A stretch of DNA of 64,000 nt from GCA-016699445 sp964555055 (lineage in GTDB: Bacteria; UBA10199; JACPAL01; GCA-016699445), in the NCBI GenBank assembly GCA_964555055.1, contig CAZKQW010000008.1, positions 1 to 64,000 on the forward strand, given 5' to 3'. The translations under genes and the position numbers were made by a program. Below, piece by piece: positions 1 to 7,656 of the stretch (position 1 is the first letter of the stretch; the number at the start of each line of letters is the position of its first letter). Below the pieces are notes generated by a model, which was given only the letters and a program-made list of their open reading frames with translations, was not told the DNA's origin and searched no databases.

Positions 1-31
1 CCCCTTTCCCAAAATAAAAATAACACCCTAA

Positions 32-268
32 ATTGAGTTTTTCAGGAAACTGTTAGATTTTATCAAACCCTTCAAAGCCACCAACACTTCTGAGTTTGCC
101 TTAACCCCTGTTCCAGGGGGCACAACTGTCACCTGGAGTATGTATGGAAAAAACAACTTCCTCAGCAAACTCATTGGCATCTTCATGGATTGCGAAAAAA
201 TGGTAGGTCCTGATTTTGAACAGGGCCTTGTAAATCTCAAGTCTGTTACTGAGATGACAAGGTCTTAA
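32..268 (+). pseudogene. C-terminal remnant of an SRPBCC (START-like) domain protein
   Basis: The + strand frame ending at TAA 266-268 encodes about 78 residues following an in-frame stop at 29-31. The peptide carries a pattern I associate with the C-terminal half of bacterial SRPBCC/polyketide-cyclase-like proteins: DFIKPFKATNT, then TTVTWSMYGKNNF, then EKMVGPDFEQGLVNLK. The final helix that closes the hydrophobic cavity in this fold would be the last of these. There is no plausible start codon with a ribosome binding site, and the N-terminal half (normally another 70-90 residues) is absent, so I read it as a decayed gene. If the upstream sequence outside the window supplies the first half in another frame, it could be a recent frameshift. 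Confidence 0.6.
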
Positions 269-300
269 AAAGATATTTAGTTTAAAGTGAGGGGAGCACA

Positions 301-510
301 TTGCCGACTATTAGTGCAGGGGCAGATTTCCTCAAACCTTCATGGAGAGGAAGAAGAGTATTCACGATCCCTGATTGTGATAGAAGTACGGAAAGCGGGA
401 ATCAGGTTCTTTTGAGGTTTATTGATGGCCTCCTTGAGCCAGGACTTCCTCTAGTGATGAGGGGGCCAAATGGCGTTGGGAAATCCTATACCTCAAGACA
501 GATGCAGTAA
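301..510 (+). pseudogene. Truncated P-loop ATPase fragment
   Basis: A 69-residue frame starting at TTG 301, five bases after a GGGGAG ribosome binding site, and stopping at 508-510. Its end contains a Walker A motif, RGPNGVGKS, in the setting GLPLVMRGPNGVGKSYTS, which resembles the beginning of an ABC-type ATPase domain. The frame stops eight residues after the P-loop, so there is no Walker B, signature or switch region and it cannot be a working ATPase. It is best read as the 5' stub of a gene cut by deletion. The specific family cannot be named from this stub. Confidence 0.5.
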
Positions 511-635
511 TTATTACCAGATACCAAGTTGCATTGAGATGAATTAATAGTGTCCGTATGGACACACCGGCGCCTTGCAGTTGGATGTGCCCATCAATCA
601 TTGTCAACTCCTCTGCGTTAAGGCCACATCTCTTG

Positions 636-699
636 TTGACAGTTATCGATCCATGTATGACGATGTTGTCTTACATGGAGGGCATATGACATCGATAAC
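636..699 (+). promoter_or_regulatory. Promoter and nested inverted repeats before the VapBC-like pair
   Basis: A perfect -35 box TTGACA (636-641) is followed 17 bases later by a weak -10, GACGAT (659-664). Two perfect inverted repeats are nested over it: GTTATCGAT (642-650) with ATCGATAAC (691-699), and CCATGTA (651-657) with TACATGG (672-678). The left arms are contiguous. The bulge between the right arms (679-690) contains the end of the GGAGGG ribosome binding site and the ATG at 686. RHH antitoxins normally bind palindromes of this kind to repress their own operon; in RNA the same arms could hide the start site. Confidence 0.5.
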
Positions 700-952
700 G
701 TTGCGTATGGATGATGAACTGGCTCATGAAATCCACAAACTCACCAAATCTCTCAAGAAACCCAAGAGCGAAGTTATCCGAGAATGCGTAAGGGCTTTTG
801 TGCATTCCCTTAAAGCTTCTCCAGCTCAAAAAGCTTATGATATTTACAATGGTTTTTACGAAGATATCCCGAAATTAAATACTCGGTCCTCCTCTCAAAA
901 AGAGAAGTTCTTAACTTATTTGAGAAAGAAGAAGTCGCAAGGACGCTTATGA
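686..952 (+). CDS. Ribbon-helix-helix (CopG/VapB-type) antitoxin
   Basis: An 88-residue protein that opens with a short beta strand, TSITLRMDDEL, followed by two helices, the layout of a ribbon-helix-helix DNA-binding domain (about residues 1-45). The C-terminal half is basic and probably disordered, as expected for the part of an antitoxin that wraps its toxin. I chose ATG 686 because GGAGGG lies just upstream; the longer frame from 575 adds residues unlike the family. The gene overlaps the PIN-domain toxin by four bases (ATGA), the usual translational coupling of type II toxin-antitoxin pairs. It presumably represses its own promoter through the inverted repeats just upstream. Confidence 0.8.
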   Translation: MTSITLRMDDELAHEIHKLTKSLKKPKSEVIRECVRAFVHSLKASPAQKAYDIYNGFYEDIPKLNTRSSSQKEKFLTYLRKKKSQGRL

Positions 953-1389
953 AGCTTCAATCGGATCGGGATATGATACTGATGGACACGGGGCCTCTGG
1001 TGGCTCTTTTTGATAAAGGCGACGAGAGGCATTCGGTATGCAAAAAGACCTTGTCCCATATTTCCGGAAAGCTCGTAACGACGTGGCCCGTTTTGACCGA
1101 AGCATTTTATTTCCTCATGGAATCTCGAAAAGCCCAGGAGCTTTTAATGGCCTTTGTCCTTTCTGAGGCGGTTCAAATCCATGGAGAGTCCCTTTTATTG
1201 CCTCGCATGAGTCAATTGATGGAAAAATACGAGGACTTAGCGATGGATTTTGCCGATGCTTCGTTGGTTGCTTTGGCTGAAGAAATGAAGATCGAAAAAG
1301 TTTTCACCCTCGACCTCAAAGATTTCCGCATTTATCGCCCCAAGCATGCAAAGCACTTTAAGCTTTATCCCGAAGGGACTTGCTCTTAA
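949..1389 (+). CDS. PIN-domain toxin, VapC-like ribonuclease
   Basis: A 146-residue PIN-domain protein. The four acidic positions expected in a PIN active site are visible: D13 in MDTGPLVALFD, E51 in VLTEAFY, D100/D103 in MDFADASL, and D122 in FTLDLKDF. PIN toxins of the VapC class are Mg-dependent endoribonucleases that cut tRNA or rRNA and stop translation when their antitoxin is degraded; the target here cannot be told. It starts inside the stop codon of the antitoxin gene. The next gene lies on the other strand, so the operon is just these two genes. Confidence 0.85.
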   Translation: MKLQSDRDMILMDTGPLVALFDKGDERHSVCKKTLSHISGKLVTTWPVLTEAFYFLMESRKAQELLMAFVLSEAVQIHGESLLLPRMSQLMEKYEDLAMDFADASLVALAEEMKIEKVFTLDLKDFRIYRPKHAKHFKLYPEGTCS

Positions 1390-1402
1390 AGAATTAGAAA
1401 TA

Positions 1403-2524
1403 TCAATGAGCAGCTGACACTGGAAATGTGCCGACTAACCTGTAATGCGTACTGCGCCCGCCGGAATCTTCTTTTTTCAAGACTTTACGATTCACCAGAT
1501 CGTTAATATCCCGCAAGGCCGTGTCTTGCGAACATTTGGCGATCTTGGCCCATTTGGAGGACGTCAGCTTCCCTTGGAAGCCGCCGATAAGGCGGGTGAT
1601 CAAGGAACGTTGACGTTCGTTGAAGGACGCTTCCGGATGCTCTTTCCAAAAGCGGGCTTTCCCCAAAACGTCTTCCAAGGTCTGGCCGGATTTTTCGATG
1701 GCTTGCGCGAGGCATTTGAAGAACCATTCCATCCATTCCGAGATATCTAAGGATCCCTTTTGGCATTTTTCCAGCACGTCATAGTAAGCATCCCGTTCGG
1801 CCTCGATTTGCGACGACATGCTGTAAAATCGTTGGGAAGTCCCCTCCGACCTCGCCAGACCCATGTCGGCGATCGCTCGGGCCAAACGCCCATTGCCGTC
1901 CTCGAAGGGATGCAGGGTGACGAACCAGAAGTGGGCCAACGCCGCCTTGACGACCAGATCCGTTTCGTTCTTCGCATTCAGCCATCGGAGAAAAACCTTC
2001 ATTTCTCCCGGCAAGCGACGCGCCTCCGGGGCTTCGTAATGAACCTTTTCGTGCCCATAGGGACCGGAGACGACCTGCATAGGCCCGCTCGACATCCCTC
2101 GCCAACGACCGACCCGGATGGCACGTAATCCGCTTCTTCCCGTGGGAAAGAGGGCGGCATGCCAAGCAAAGAGCCTTTTCCGAGTTAAAGGCGCGGCGTA
2201 ACCCCGCGTCGCATCCAACAGGACCTCCACGATCCCTTCGACGTGGCGATCCACGGGTTGGTGTTTTTCGAGCTTCAGCCCCAATCGCCGGGCGAGCGAC
2301 GAACGCACTTGCTGGATGTTGAGGCTTTCTCCCTCGATTTCGCTGGTTTTGACCACGTCTTGGGTCAGTGCCTTAAAGGAAGCCTCTTCGCGGATCGCGA
2401 AGCCTAGACCTTCCATCCGGCCCAGCAACCGCCCTTGACGGTGCCTGAGGTCGGCCAACAAACCCGATAGGGCGCGCCGATCCCACGTGAAATGAGGCCA
2501 TTGAAGGCGTTCATGGATGTACAT
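1403..2524 (-). CDS. Fic family protein (AMP-transferase type) with N-terminal inhibitory helix
   Basis: A 373-residue Fic protein. The core motif HPFEDGNGRLAR is at residues 205-216, complete with the catalytic His, the phosphate-binding GNG and the Arg. An inhibitory-helix motif of the (S/T)xxxE(G/N) form, TSEIEG, is at residues 60-65, which places it in the class whose own N-terminal part blocks ATP binding until released. The N-terminus (MYIHERLQWPHFTWD) matches the DUF4172-type leader often seen before Fic domains, and the C-terminus looks like a winged helix (residues about 300-360). Fic enzymes usually transfer AMP to a Ser/Thr/Tyr hydroxyl; the target is unknown. A second, distinct Fic gene lies 4 kb away. 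Confidence 0.85.
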   Translation of the reverse strand: MYIHERLQWPHFTWDRRALSGLLADLRHRQGRLLGRMEGLGFAIREEASFKALTQDVVKTSEIEGESLNIQQVRSSLARRLGLKLEKHQPVDRHVEGIVEVLLDATRGYAAPLTRKRLFAWHAALFPTGRSGLRAIRVGRWRGMSSGPMQVVSGPYGHEKVHYEAPEARRLPGEMKVFLRWLNAKNETDLVVKAALAHFWFVTLHPFEDGNGRLARAIADMGLARSEGTSQRFYSMSSQIEAERDAYYDVLEKCQKGSLDISEWMEWFFKCLAQAIEKSGQTLEDVLGKARFWKEHPEASFNERQRSLITRLIGGFQGKLTSSKWAKIAKCSQDTALRDINDLVNRKVLKKEDSGGRSTHYRLVGTFPVSAAH

Positions 2525-2630
2525 GGAGAAAGTTTACTGTATTCACCGCAAAACACAAGGTTATTCACCGCATAATATGCGGTGAATAAATGCGTATTCG
2601 CCGCATTTAGTAAGCAACTTTACTTGAGTC

Positions 2631-3386
2631 ATGACGAAAAGCTTCTTCATGAGAGCACTTTCCACATCATTGAATATCGGTTTTGGCTACGACACACGCG
2701 CCGAATGGGTGGAAGCCAAGCGTTTGACGCCCGGGTGCGTCGCCCTCGTAGGCACCTTGGAGAAGCTCCTCGCCGGCGATTACGCGGGATCTGTGGCTTT
2801 TGAGGACTTGGTACCTCATGGCGATCACGGTTTAGGGACTGCCCATGATCTGGATGGAGAAATCGTAGGTGACGCCACAGGCATTTACCAGATTAGGACG
2901 GATGGCATTCCAAGGTCAGTGCCTCCTAAAACGACGACCCCCTTTGCCGCTTGGACCCATTTTCGCAAGTCAGGGTCATTTACCTTCGAAACACCCGGCT
3001 CCCTAAGGGATTATGCGGATTTCAGGTCTTGGTTGGATAGAAAGCTCGGCAACTTGAAGTTCGCCTATGCCGTCCAAATTCATGGTGCCGCAGACACGGT
3101 GAAAGCCCGGAGCGTACCGGCCCAATGCCAGCCTTATCCCGACTTTGCCCAGGTCTCTCGTGCACAGACCTTTTTCGATCATGTGGATGAGGTCTTCACG
3201 ATGGTCGGTTATCGTTTTCCGGAAAACCTGAATGGCATCGCCCGCACTCCAGATGAAGCCGGAAGTTATCATTTGCACGGCAGGGTCGGCGAGGGCGGCG
3301 GACACATTCTCGGATTCGAAGGAATGCGTGCGGTCGTTGACGTGATGCCCATAGCATCTTTTGTGAGTGTTTATCCTAACTTTTGA
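2631..3386 (+). CDS. budA: Alpha-acetolactate decarboxylase-like protein
   Basis: A 251-residue protein matching the acetolactate decarboxylase family: the stretch LVPHGDHGLGTAHDLDGEIV followed by YQIRTDG and TPFA is typical, and three histidines in the pattern YHLH (H214, H216) and GGHILGF (H225) correspond to the family's zinc ligands. The family enzyme turns 2-acetolactate into acetoin and CO2 in the butanediol/acetoin branch of fermentation. No acetolactate synthase or butanediol dehydrogenase is beside it; it sits alone between a Fic gene and a toxin-antitoxin pair. The N-terminus shows no clear signal peptide, and the start at ATG 2631 is not backed by a strong ribosome binding site; a later start would shorten only the variable leader. 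Confidence 0.8.
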   Translation: MTKSFFMRALSTSLNIGFGYDTRAEWVEAKRLTPGCVALVGTLEKLLAGDYAGSVAFEDLVPHGDHGLGTAHDLDGEIVGDATGIYQIRTDGIPRSVPPKTTTPFAAWTHFRKSGSFTFETPGSLRDYADFRSWLDRKLGNLKFAYAVQIHGAADTVKARSVPAQCQPYPDFAQVSRAQTFFDHVDEVFTMVGYRFPENLNGIARTPDEAGSYHLHGRVGEGGGHILGFEGMRAVVDVMPIASFVSVYPNF

Positions 3387-3580
3387 CGGCGATGCAGCCC
3401 AGGATACAGAGCTAGCAGCAATAGCGGCGCAAGAGAACCCATCAGGACGATACCAATGGCGCAGGCAAAGAGGGGTCAGAGGGGCTAGGAGGGGTTTGTC
3501 AACAAACTGCTAGCTTTTGACACTGTGATCCTAGAGGCATCGAGTTTCGATCAGATGTTGGGGGATGACATGAAAATTAC

Positions 3581-3856
3581 CTAAGCCGTCGCCAACCGAT
3601 CGGCCAATATCATTTTAATGAGAGACTGATAAGGGATATCACGTTTCACGGCCATGGCTTTGAGCTGGTTCAACATGTCCCGCGGAATGCGCAATGAAAT
3701 AAGCTTTACAGGTTCTTCGACGGAAGGATCGAACTCGATTTCCACCCTGTTTTTCGAATAGTCCACGTAATCCGTCGTGTCATGAGTTTGCCAAAACAAG
3801 GTTTCCTCGGCGGCATTTTTAAATTGAGGGACCACTTTAAGTTTCCTCTTTTTCAT
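3581..3856 (-). CDS. brnA: BrnA-like / CopG-type antitoxin
   Basis: A 91-residue protein with an extended N-terminal part (FKNAAEETLFWQTHDTTDYVDYSK) and a C-terminal ribbon-helix-helix domain (VKLISLRIPRDMLNQLKAMAVKRDIPYQSLIKMILADRL). This order, toxin-binding part first and DNA-binding domain last, fits the CopG/BrnA antitoxin family. It overlaps the end of the BrnT-like toxin gene by 20 bases and is downstream of it, the usual toxin-first order for BrnTA. BrnA neutralises BrnT and represses the operon with it. Confidence 0.8.
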   Translation of the reverse strand: MKKRKLKVVPQFKNAAEETLFWQTHDTTDYVDYSKNRVEIEFDPSVEEPVKLISLRIPRDMLNQLKAMAVKRDIPYQSLIKMILADRLATA

Positions 3857-4142
3857 ATAATTTCCTTTCCTTACGACTCATGGGTCTGGCGCTAATGACC
3901 CTGACTTTCCCGTTTCTTAAAGTGAAGACGATGGTCAGTAGCCTCTTAGCGTGCGTCTTCCCAAGTGAAAAATAACGCATTTCCTCCTGGGAGTGTTTTT
4001 CATCATGACTGATGATCAATGGTTTGTTGAAAAAGGCTTGCTCACATTCCATCGTCGTGACCCCATGCCTTTTCTCGTTCTTTTCCCGATTCCACTGATC
4101 CCAATCAAATCCAAGGAGTCCTGATATCTTTTTCGCCGCCAT
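3837..4142 (-). CDS. brnT: BrnT-family ribonuclease toxin
   Basis: A 101-residue protein with the signature of the BrnT family: FDWDQWNREKNEKRHGVT at the N-terminus, a middle FSLGKTHAKRLLTIVFTLRNGKVRVISARPMSRKERKLYE. BrnT toxins are RelE-like-fold ribonucleases whose basic and Arg residues near the C-terminus (here RVISARPMSRKE) act in RNA cleavage. It is the first gene of a two-gene operon with its antitoxin. The predicted -10 box ends about six bases from the ATG, with no room for a Shine-Dalgarno site, so the message may be leaderless. Confidence 0.85.
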   Translation of the reverse strand: MAAKKISGLLGFDWDQWNREKNEKRHGVTTMECEQAFFNKPLIISHDEKHSQEEMRYFSLGKTHAKRLLTIVFTLRNGKVRVISARPMSRKERKLYEKEET

Positions 4143-4148
4143 GAGTAG

Positions 4149-4176
4149 TGTATATAATAGTTATATATAGATTCAA
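4149..4176 (-). promoter_or_regulatory. Promoter and operator candidate of the BrnTA pair
   Basis: Read on the minus strand, TTGAAT (4176-4171) and TATACA (4154-4149) are separated by 16 bases. A perfect inverted repeat, TATATAA (4151-4157), TAG, TTATATA (4161-4167), overlaps the -10 region. BrnA is known to repress its own operon, so this palindrome is the natural candidate operator. The region is AT-rich, so some symmetry is expected by chance. Confidence 0.45.
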
Positions 4177-4271
4177 CCCATTTTTGAATGATCGTAAGCC
4201 TAGAGTGAAGACGCTTTAGTCTTTTAAATAGTTGATTGACGAAGCATGCGTGAAAAGACGAACTTTAATTA

Positions 4272-5138
4272 ATGACACCAAAAACGACCGTTCTTCCCAA
4301 CGGAAAATCCGTTTTTTGCTTAAGTCCCAGCGATACCTTATTCATTTACAAGGAAATTTTTGAAGATGAAAGTATGAGGAAGCACGGAATCATCCTCAGA
4401 GACGGCGATTGCGTAATGGACGTGGGGGCGAATATCGGCTTGTTCACCCTCTTCGTTACCGACTCCTGCAGAAATGCTACCGTCTACGCCTTTGAGCCCA
4501 TCCCGGATATTTTTGAAACCTTACGGCTCAATACGAATTTAACGAACCATCGCATCATTCCCTTGCCGATCGGATTGGGCAGTGAATCCCGGACGGCCGA
4601 GTTCACCTATTACCCCCGCGTGTCGACGATTTCGACCCTTCATCCCGAAGGCTCCGAAGAAATGCGCGAGGGAGTGCGGTCGTTCCTCATGGGGAGAGAA
4701 ATCGAGAAGAAGCTCAAGGCTTCTCGAGCGGCTTTCCTGCTTCGGCTTCCGATGTTTTTAAGAAAGGCCCTGGCGCGTTTTGTGACGGCCTACCTTTTTA
4801 AGCCCAAACGAGTCGCGTGTCAGGTTCGAATCCTGTCGGAAGTGATCTCGGAACAAGGGATCTCTAGGATCGACCTCTTGAAAATCGACGCGGAAGGAAG
4901 TGAGGAAGATATTTTAGCGGGTATCCAGGAAAACGATTGGGGGAAAATCCGGCAATTGGTTGTGGAGGTTCAAGATATGAATGGGGCTTTAGAGAGAGTC
5001 GGAGAACTGCTTTCAAAGAGAGGCTATGCGATTGAATCAGAATATCATCCGTTCACAGAGCATCTCATACAGCTCGGCTCTCCGCCTAAAAATTTGGTTT
5101 ATAATGTTTATGCTAAGAAAAGTGAGAACTTTGAATAA
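4272..5138 (+). CDS. FkbM family methyltransferase
   Basis: A 288-residue SAM-dependent methyltransferase. Motif I, VMDVGANIGLFTLFV, is at about residues 49-63, followed by the acidic end of strand 2 (VYAFEPIP) and the family's late KIDAEGSEEDILAG block, which together mark the FkbM family. These enzymes methylate hydroxyl groups of sugars or polyketides; the substrate here is unknown. A central segment (about residues 125-185, rich in Arg/Lys and hydrophobic residues) is an insertion compared with short FkbM proteins and may contact a membrane or a large substrate. It stands alone, with a toxin-antitoxin pair upstream and a convergent sulfurtransferase downstream. Confidence 0.8.
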   Translation: MTPKTTVLPNGKSVFCLSPSDTLFIYKEIFEDESMRKHGIILRDGDCVMDVGANIGLFTLFVTDSCRNATVYAFEPIPDIFETLRLNTNLTNHRIIPLPIGLGSESRTAEFTYYPRVSTISTLHPEGSEEMREGVRSFLMGREIEKKLKASRAAFLLRLPMFLRKALARFVTAYLFKPKRVACQVRILSEVISEQGISRIDLLKIDAEGSEEDILAGIQENDWGKIRQLVVEVQDMNGALERVGELLSKRGYAIESEYHPFTEHLIQLGSPPKNLVYNVYAKKSENFE

Positions 5139-5157
5139 CTCTAATCAGCAGAGACAT

Positions 5158-6012
5158 TTAATAAGTCACTTTCATAGGAAGCTCCATATCCATCGACCAT
5201 TCCAATAACGACCCATCATAAACTGCCACATTTTTCTTTCCCAAAAGAGTCAGCACAAAAGCATCGCTACTCGCCGCAATCCCGCCACCACAATAAGTGA
5301 TGATGCGATCGTGATCAAACGCGCCGACCCATTCGAATTTCCGCTTTAATTCTTCCGGCGGAAAATAGGCGTGCGTCTTCGGATCGATCAACGAAACCGT
5401 CGGCACGTTGACGCTCGTGGGGATGTGGCCGGCGCGGCCATAGCGGGCTTTTTTGCCGGCGTGTTCTTCTTCCGTCAGCGCGTTGATGAGGCAGGCGTGT
5501 CCGTCTTGGGTGGCGGCCAACACTTCCTGTTTATCCGCGATGAGTTCGGGGCGAAATCGGGAGACGAAGGAGGAGGGCGGGTGAGGGAAGGGAGCGGTCG
5601 AGAGGGGGCGTTTCTCCAATTTCCATTTATACAATCCGCCGTTTAAGAGGGCGGCATTCTTGAAGCCGTGGGCGCGCAGCATCCACCAGACGCGCGCCGC
5701 CCAAATATGGGCCCATTTGTCCTCGCAAGAGTCGTAGAGGACGACCTTCTTGCCGTCATCGATTCCCAGACGGGACATGACGTCGACGAATTGGGTCGTG
5801 GGTGGCATCATGAAGGGGAAAGCGCTGCTCAGGTCCGAAAGCTCTTGGACAAGGTCGACATAGCCGCTGCCGGGAATATGGCCTTTGATCCATGCTTCAC
5901 GACCGCCGTTACCGTCGTTCAAGAGGGCGGTGCAGTCGATGACGCGTAAATCCGGGTCTTTCAGATGATCCTCGAGCCATTGGGTTTCGATCAGATATTG
6001 GAGAAGCGACAT
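5158..6012 (-). CDS. sseA: Two-domain sulfurtransferase (thiosulfate/3-mercaptopyruvate type)
   Basis: A 284-residue protein made of two rhodanese domains. The N-terminal domain (about 1-140) is the non-catalytic copy and includes VVLYDSCEDKWAHIWAARVWWMLRAHG. The C-terminal domain carries the catalytic loop Cys241-GGGIAAS in ITYCGGGIAAS, close to the CG(S/G)GVTA loop of 3-mercaptopyruvate sulfurtransferases. The enzyme moves a sulfur atom from mercaptopyruvate or thiosulfate onto a thiol or cyanide. I chose ATG 6012; a GTG at 6055-6057 in frame is followed by residues unlike the family. The loop sequence favours mercaptopyruvate over thiosulfate, but this is an inference. Confidence 0.85.
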   Translation of the reverse strand: MSLLQYLIETQWLEDHLKDPDLRVIDCTALLNDGNGGREAWIKGHIPGSGYVDLVQELSDLSSAFPFMMPPTTQFVDVMSRLGIDDGKKVVLYDSCEDKWAHIWAARVWWMLRAHGFKNAALLNGGLYKWKLEKRPLSTAPFPHPPSSFVSRFRPELIADKQEVLAATQDGHACLINALTEEEHAGKKARYGRAGHIPTSVNVPTVSLIDPKTHAYFPPEELKRKFEWVGAFDHDRIITYCGGGIAASSDAFVLTLLGKKNVAVYDGSLLEWSMDMELPMKVTY

Positions 6013-6066
6013 AAATATTTCGTAAGAAAATTGTTGTGGCTTGTCTAGAAGCCACACTACCTTCTC

Positions 6067-7572
6067 TCAAATTCCAGCTTTTTGCAGAACTTTCTGGAAT
6101 ATCTCTAGCTTATCATCTTCGGAGAGAGGGCTTCGTACTGCCGTGTGATTTCTTCCGCCTCCGGCAGGGAGAGGTAATTGAACTTCATCGAACCATTTAT
6201 CATAAAAGCTATCGTAACGTTGAATGGAAGCGTTTCGAAGCGAAGGAAGGTTCTTCAACTTTTTCATGATTGATGCGTAGTATTTTTGGGCCTCCGGCTG
6301 AAATTCGTAAAAGCCATCATAAGTTGCTTTTGAAGCATAATGGGCTTTTCCATCCTTAACGACGAAATCTTCCCAATCGTAATTCAGAATCAGCCGGTAC
6401 ATCTTGAGTTCGGTCCCGAACTTCAATTTTCCAAGGTAACATTTATATTCGAAGTAACGGTCCCGTTTGCGTCCCGTCGTCTCGGCGAGAATGCCAAGCG
6501 ACTCGAGGGTGGCAATCGCCTTCAGTGCCGTGGGTTTCGACGTGTCCAGGAGTTTTACCGCTTTAGCCATCGTGATGACGGGATGTGTGGATAATAATTC
6601 GAAGAGGCGGATCGTAAAAATCGTCGCGGAATGGCTCGCCAACACCTTCTCGCGGTCTTCGGCGATGATCAGGGAAAGGTGCTTCGCGAGTTCCACGGCA
6701 TCGGATGAAATTTCAGCGACGCCCTTTAGGAAAAATCGTACCCATGATTCCCAATCGCCTTCTACGCGCACATTTCCGAGAAGACGGTAATATTCATCGC
6801 GATGACGCTTAAAATAAAGGCTCAGGTAGAGGAGGGGTTGCTTCAGTAGTCCCCAATGCTCCAGCAAAAGCGTGATGAGAAGTCTCCCGATGCGGCCATT
6901 CCCATCCAAATACGGATGGATCGTTTCGAATTGCACATGCAGAAGGGCGATCCGGATCAGGCTAGGAAGATGGTCTCCCGAATGCAGATATTCTTCAAAG
7001 CTGGAGAGAAGCTTGGGCAACTCATGAGGCGGTGGCGGGACGAAAACGGCGTTTCCCGGTCGTGCGCCACCGATCCAGTTTTGGCTTTGGCGCACGTCGC
7101 CGGGCTGTTTATTCCCTCCGCGCACGCCTCTCATGAGCCGTCTATGGGTTTCATTCAGTAAGCGCATGGAAAGGGGCAATCCTTTTTCGCTGGCCAATTG
7201 TCCGCGCGCGTATCTAATGGCCTCTAAGTAATTGCAGACTTCTTCGATATCCGGATGATCGCTTTGTTTCGCGTTTTCATCGGCTTCAAAGGATAAAAGG
7301 TCCATGAGGGTAGCCTGCGTTCCTTCGATTTGAGACGAAGTGACCGCCTCTTTGCGCACATAGGCGTAAATGAACCAGTCCAAGGAAGGGATCATGCTCC
7401 CAGCGACCGCAAGTTGTGAAAGTTTTTGCTCCGCCAGAGTCAGAAGGCCGATGATCGATCGATCCATTTCAAGAGGAGGATTGTCGGGAGGTAAGGGAAG
7501 CGGTGTGAAAGCCTCGACCATTTCGCCGGCCACGTTGTTCTTGCCGTAATATCCAGTTTTACGATGCGCCAT
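6067..7572 (-). CDS. Large Fic family protein with winged helix and C-terminal extension
   Basis: A 501-residue Fic protein. The N-terminal domain (about 1-100) contains an inhibitory-helix motif SSQIEG (79-84); the catalytic motif HPYLDGNGRIGR is at 219-230; a winged helix follows (about 320-385, VITMAKAVKLLDTSKPTALKAIATLESLGIL). Most Fic proteins of this layout end there, near 370-390 residues. This one continues for about 115 residues (YRLILNYDWEDFVVKDGKAHYAS and on) that I do not recognise. Expected activity is AMP transfer to a protein hydroxyl, with self-inhibition. It shares little with the Fic protein at 1403-2524 outside the motif, so the two are not a recent duplication. Confidence 0.85.
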   Translation of the reverse strand: MAHRKTGYYGKNNVAGEMVEAFTPLPLPPDNPPLEMDRSIIGLLTLAEQKLSQLAVAGSMIPSLDWFIYAYVRKEAVTSSQIEGTQATLMDLLSFEADENAKQSDHPDIEEVCNYLEAIRYARGQLASEKGLPLSMRLLNETHRRLMRGVRGGNKQPGDVRQSQNWIGGARPGNAVFVPPPPHELPKLLSSFEEYLHSGDHLPSLIRIALLHVQFETIHPYLDGNGRIGRLLITLLLEHWGLLKQPLLYLSLYFKRHRDEYYRLLGNVRVEGDWESWVRFFLKGVAEISSDAVELAKHLSLIIAEDREKVLASHSATIFTIRLFELLSTHPVITMAKAVKLLDTSKPTALKAIATLESLGILAETTGRKRDRYFEYKCYLGKLKFGTELKMYRLILNYDWEDFVVKDGKAHYASKATYDGFYEFQPEAQKYYASIMKKLKNLPSLRNASIQRYDSFYDKWFDEVQLPLPAGGGRNHTAVRSPLSEDDKLEIFQKVLQKAGI

Positions 7573-7656
7573 TTAGTAAATATAATTTAAATTAATAATT
7601 ATGAAAGTAAAGAATTATTTACTAAATGAAATGTCTGGTAAAGTCGAAGAAGTCGC

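Noticed and set aside
550..565. Palindrome GTGTCC-GTAT-GGACAC
   Set aside because: A short isolated hairpin with no gene start or T-run beside it; could be chance or a leftover of a decayed gene end.
3387..3580. Minus-strand fragment translating to a hydrophobic LMGSLAPLLLLALYPGLHRR peptide
   Set aside because: No start, no family match and no continuation; it may be a degraded membrane-protein gene, but the evidence is too thin to annotate.
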